A stretch of 6,401 bases of DNA from an uncultured Eubacteriales bacterium (GTDB taxonomy: Bacteria; Bacillota; Clostridia; Oscillospirales; UMGS1783), in contig USJY01000083.1 of assembly GCA_900555065.1 (NCBI GenBank), positions 1-6,401 of the forward strand, in the 5' to 3' direction. Both the position numbers and the translations under genes were made by a program. Below the pieces are notes generated by a model. It was not told the origin of the DNA, made no database searches, and saw nothing but the letters and a program-made list of their open reading frames with translations. Shown piece by piece: positions 4,623-6,401 of this stretch (position 1 is its first letter; each line of letters begins with the position of its first letter).

Positions 4623-6344
4623 ATGGTGAAGCACGATGCGAGTTTGGCCCGGAAATACGCGAAGCGCGCAGCTTCGGTAAGGCCGGCGGCAAAAAAGCAT
4701 GTAAAGAAAAAAAGGAAGCGTTCGCTGGCGCAGCCGGCTCTGTCGCCGCTGTACCTTACGCGTGAGCAGGCAGGCGCGCCTTCGCGCGGGGACGGGGGCG
4801 GAAAGGCCCGCCGGAGCGCGTTGTCAGAAGGGCTTGCCCGTATGCGCGCGGCGCTTGCGTCCTTTGTCGAAAACCTGCGGAATCGCTTTGCGGAGGGTTT
4901 TTCCTTTTTGCGCGACGAGCTGTTCGACGATCCCGGCTCTTTCATCCGCAAGCTGGGGTTTCACTTTGCGCAGGGCGTGCGCAGGACCTTCTCGGCAGTT
5001 TCCTACCTGTCCCGTTATATTTTGATTCCGCTGTCCGTCGCCATGGTGGTGGGCGTAATGGCGCTGTTTTCCGCCTATACGATCGGAATCGAGGTGACGC
5101 TTGAAGGGGAGACCATCGGCTATGTGTCCGACAGGGCCTCCTTTGAAACGGCGAAAGCCGAAGCGGAAAGGACGGTTTCCTCTCGCATAAACGACGCCTA
5201 TCAGCTCGCGGCGGAGCCTGTGTATAAACTGGGCCTTGTGCCCAAGTCCAAGATATCCGAACCTGAGGAGATCTCCGGCTATATTGCCGAAATATCGACC
5301 GACCGGATCGGAAAAACCTACGCGCTGTATGTAGACGGCCAGATCATCGGCACGTATGCAAATGAAAGCGCGATCCGCGAAATGCTTGAGAACCTCAAGA
5401 GCCCCTATGCGACCGGAGTCGAAAACGAGACGGTCGACTTCAACAAAGATGTACAGATCCAGTACGGGGTCTATTCCGAACAGTTTGAAATGACCATCAG
5501 CGAAATGCGCAATAAACTTCTGTCCAGCGAGACCCCGGTCATAGAATACAGCGTCAAGGAAGACGACAGCGTATCTACTATCGCAAGTTCGTTCAATGTG
5601 GACGACCGCACAATCCAAAACCTGAACCCGAACGTAGACATCGACAATCTTGCCGCCGGCAGACGCATTCTGGTTCCCAGCAGTCAGCCCATGCTCAGCG
5701 TCATTGTACGCAGAACGGTCTCCTATGTGGAGGAAGTCCCCTATGAGACTACGGTTTCTGAGAGCGCTGATTTGTGGAACGGGATGGAGCAGGTCGTCAC
5801 CCGCGGCGAAGTGGGAGAACGCGAGATCATCGCGGATCTGATTCTTGTAGACGGGGTGGAAGTATCCCGTGAGATCAAATCTGAGACTGTCCTGAAAGAG
5901 CCTGTCAATGAAGTGAAACTGATCGGAACCAAGAAAGTGACGGCGAACGCCAGTGGCAGCTACGGTTCCGGAAACTACCTGTGGCCGGTCAACGGCGGTA
6001 TGCTGACGGCATATTTCAGCGACTGGCGCAGCGACCACTATCACAATGCCCTGGATATCGCGGCCTCCTACGGTACCGAGATTTATGCGACCGACTCGGG
6101 CCAGGTCATCTACGCCGGCTGGAGCGGCGGCGGCCACGGCTACAACGTATGGATCGACCACGGCAACGGCATTACCTCCCGGTATTCCCACTGCAGCGCG
6201 GTGCTCGTTGAGACCGGCCAGATGGTCGGGCAGGGTCAGCCCATCTGCCTGGTCGGCGCGACCGGTTGGGCGTACGGCAACCATGTCCACTTTGTCATTG
6301 AAGCGGACGGCGTACCCATTGACCCGCTGCCATTAATCAGTTAG
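4623..6344 (+). CDS. Membrane-anchored LysM-G5-M23 peptidoglycan endopeptidase (paralogue 2)
   Basis: A 573-residue paralogue of the preceding gene with the same build: a basic cytoplasmic tail of about 130 residues (KKHVKKKRKR at 24-33, PALSPL at 38-43, RDELFDDPGSFIRK at 97-110), one transmembrane helix (about 132-153), a two-segment stalk (about 154-303), LysM (308-352), G5 (about 359-437), a Gly/Ser linker, and M23 (about 454-568). His474 and Asp478 (HxxxD) and His556 are the zinc ligands; His523 and His554 are the catalytic histidines, so it should be active. The extra length relative to paralogue 1 is in the cytoplasmic tail. Near the active site it differs: WAYGNHVHFVI replaces ATGIHVHFEI, losing the usual acidic residue after HxHF, and a second cysteine appears at residue 542. 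Substrate preference may therefore differ. It has its own promoter and TGTAAY repeats. No terminator is visible in the 57 bases after the stop. Confidence 0.95.
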   Translation: MVKHDASLARKYAKRAASVRPAAKKHVKKKRKRSLAQPALSPLYLTREQAGAPSRGDGGGKARRSALSEGLARMRAALASFVENLRNRFAEGFSFLRDELFDDPGSFIRKLGFHFAQGVRRTFSAVSYLSRYILIPLSVAMVVGVMALFSAYTIGIEVTLEGETIGYVSDRASFETAKAEAERTVSSRINDAYQLAAEPVYKLGLVPKSKISEPEEISGYIAEISTDRIGKTYALYVDGQIIGTYANESAIREMLENLKSPYATGVENETVDFNKDVQIQYGVYSEQFEMTISEMRNKLLSSETPVIEYSVKEDDSVSTIASSFNVDDRTIQNLNPNVDIDNLAAGRRILVPSSQPMLSVIVRRTVSYVEEVPYETTVSESADLWNGMEQVVTRGEVGEREIIADLILVDGVEVSREIKSETVLKEPVNEVKLIGTKKVTANASGSYGSGNYLWPVNGGMLTAYFSDWRSDHYHNALDIAASYGTEIYATDSGQVIYAGWSGGGHGYNVWIDHGNGITSRYSHCSAVLVETGQMVGQGQPICLVGATGWAYGNHVHFVIEADGVPIDPLPLIS

Positions 6345-6401
6345 CCCTTTTTATGTAATAGTTCCAGCCCTGCTAATTTCACGCACAGACGCCCCGCATT
6401 C
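6345..6401. other. Downstream flank with no recognised feature
   Basis: The last 57 bases hold no hairpin with a U-tract and no clear gene start. A single TGTAAT occurs at 6354-6359 without a partner at 10-11 bp. The terminator of the second M23 gene, if any, lies beyond the window. Confidence 0.5.

Larger units (their letters stand above)
2659..6344 (+). repeat. Tandem duplication of a promoter plus M23 peptidase gene
   Basis: Two diverged copies lie head to tail: upstream region plus gene at 2659-4451 and again at 4516-6344. They share the promoter layout (TTCTTGAA, 47 bp on TAAAAT, then three TGTAAY repeats) and the whole protein architecture. The DNA is mostly diverged, but short stretches remain identical around the catalytic histidine codons, for example 20 bp at 4287-4306 and 6183-6202. 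The terminator and ribosome binding site sequences are not conserved. An old duplication followed by divergence is inferred. Confidence 0.85.

Noticed and set aside
4824..6290. Long open frame of 488 codons on the minus strand
   Set aside because: It lies wholly inside the second M23 gene, has no recognisable domain, and is explained by GC-rich codon bias on the opposite strand.
6354..6359. TGTAAT after the second M23 gene as a third operator
   Set aside because: A single half-site with no partner at 10-11 bp and no -10 box next to it.
1..6401. Search for CRISPR arrays, tRNA/rRNA genes, transposases and attachment sites
   Set aside because: No array-like repeats with spacers, no tRNA-like folds and no mobile-element genes were seen. 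The window is filled by the listed genes.

Overview
The window (6401 bp, moderately GC-rich, all genes on the + strand) looks like chromosome of a Gram-positive, clostridia-like Firmicute. The grounds are purine-rich AGGA/GGAGG-type ribosome binding sites, sigma-A-like promoters in AT-rich gaps, G5+LysM+M23 cell-wall enzymes anchored by one membrane helix, and a compact VanS/PhoR-style sensor kinase. This assignment is inferred from gene style; no taxonomic marker is present.

Layout: (1) bases 1-23 are the last codons of an upstream OmpR-family response regulator, ending GYKWVK-stop. (2) 11-1204 is its partner sensor histidine kinase, whose likely start overlaps the regulator's end. (3) After a 111-bp gap holding a stem-loop, 1316-2566 is a membrane-embedded processive family-2 glycosyltransferase, closed by a strong intrinsic terminator at 2583-2615. 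(4) 2763-4451 and 4623-6344 are tandem paralogues. Each encodes a basic cytoplasmic tail, one transmembrane helix, a stalk with two related segments, LysM, G5 and a catalytically complete M23 peptidase domain. A second perfect-stem terminator (4467-4502) separates them, so each paralogue appears to be transcribed from its own promoter.

The most interesting signal is regulatory. Both peptidase genes have the same promoter-proximal layout: a TAAAAT -10 box 17 bp from a -35-like box, running directly into three direct repeats of TGTAAY with 10- and 11-bp periodicity (2711-2737 and 4568-4594). The last two repeats in each set fit the published WalR (YycF) cell-wall regulator consensus TGTWAH-N5-TGTWAH exactly. 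WalR is known in Bacillus and Staphylococcus to control murein hydrolases, so co-control of the two enzymes by a WalR-type or other OmpR-family regulator is plausible. The repeats lie at and downstream of the predicted -10, which would suggest repression, if the promoter call is right.

Together the region reads as an envelope locus: a sensor/regulator pair, a polysaccharide-type glycosyltransferase and two surface peptidoglycan hydrolases. Whether the local two-component system is the one that acts on the TGTAAY repeats cannot be told from this window. The second unusual point is the conserved cytoplasmic module in front of the membrane helix of both peptidases, for which I recognise no known domain.
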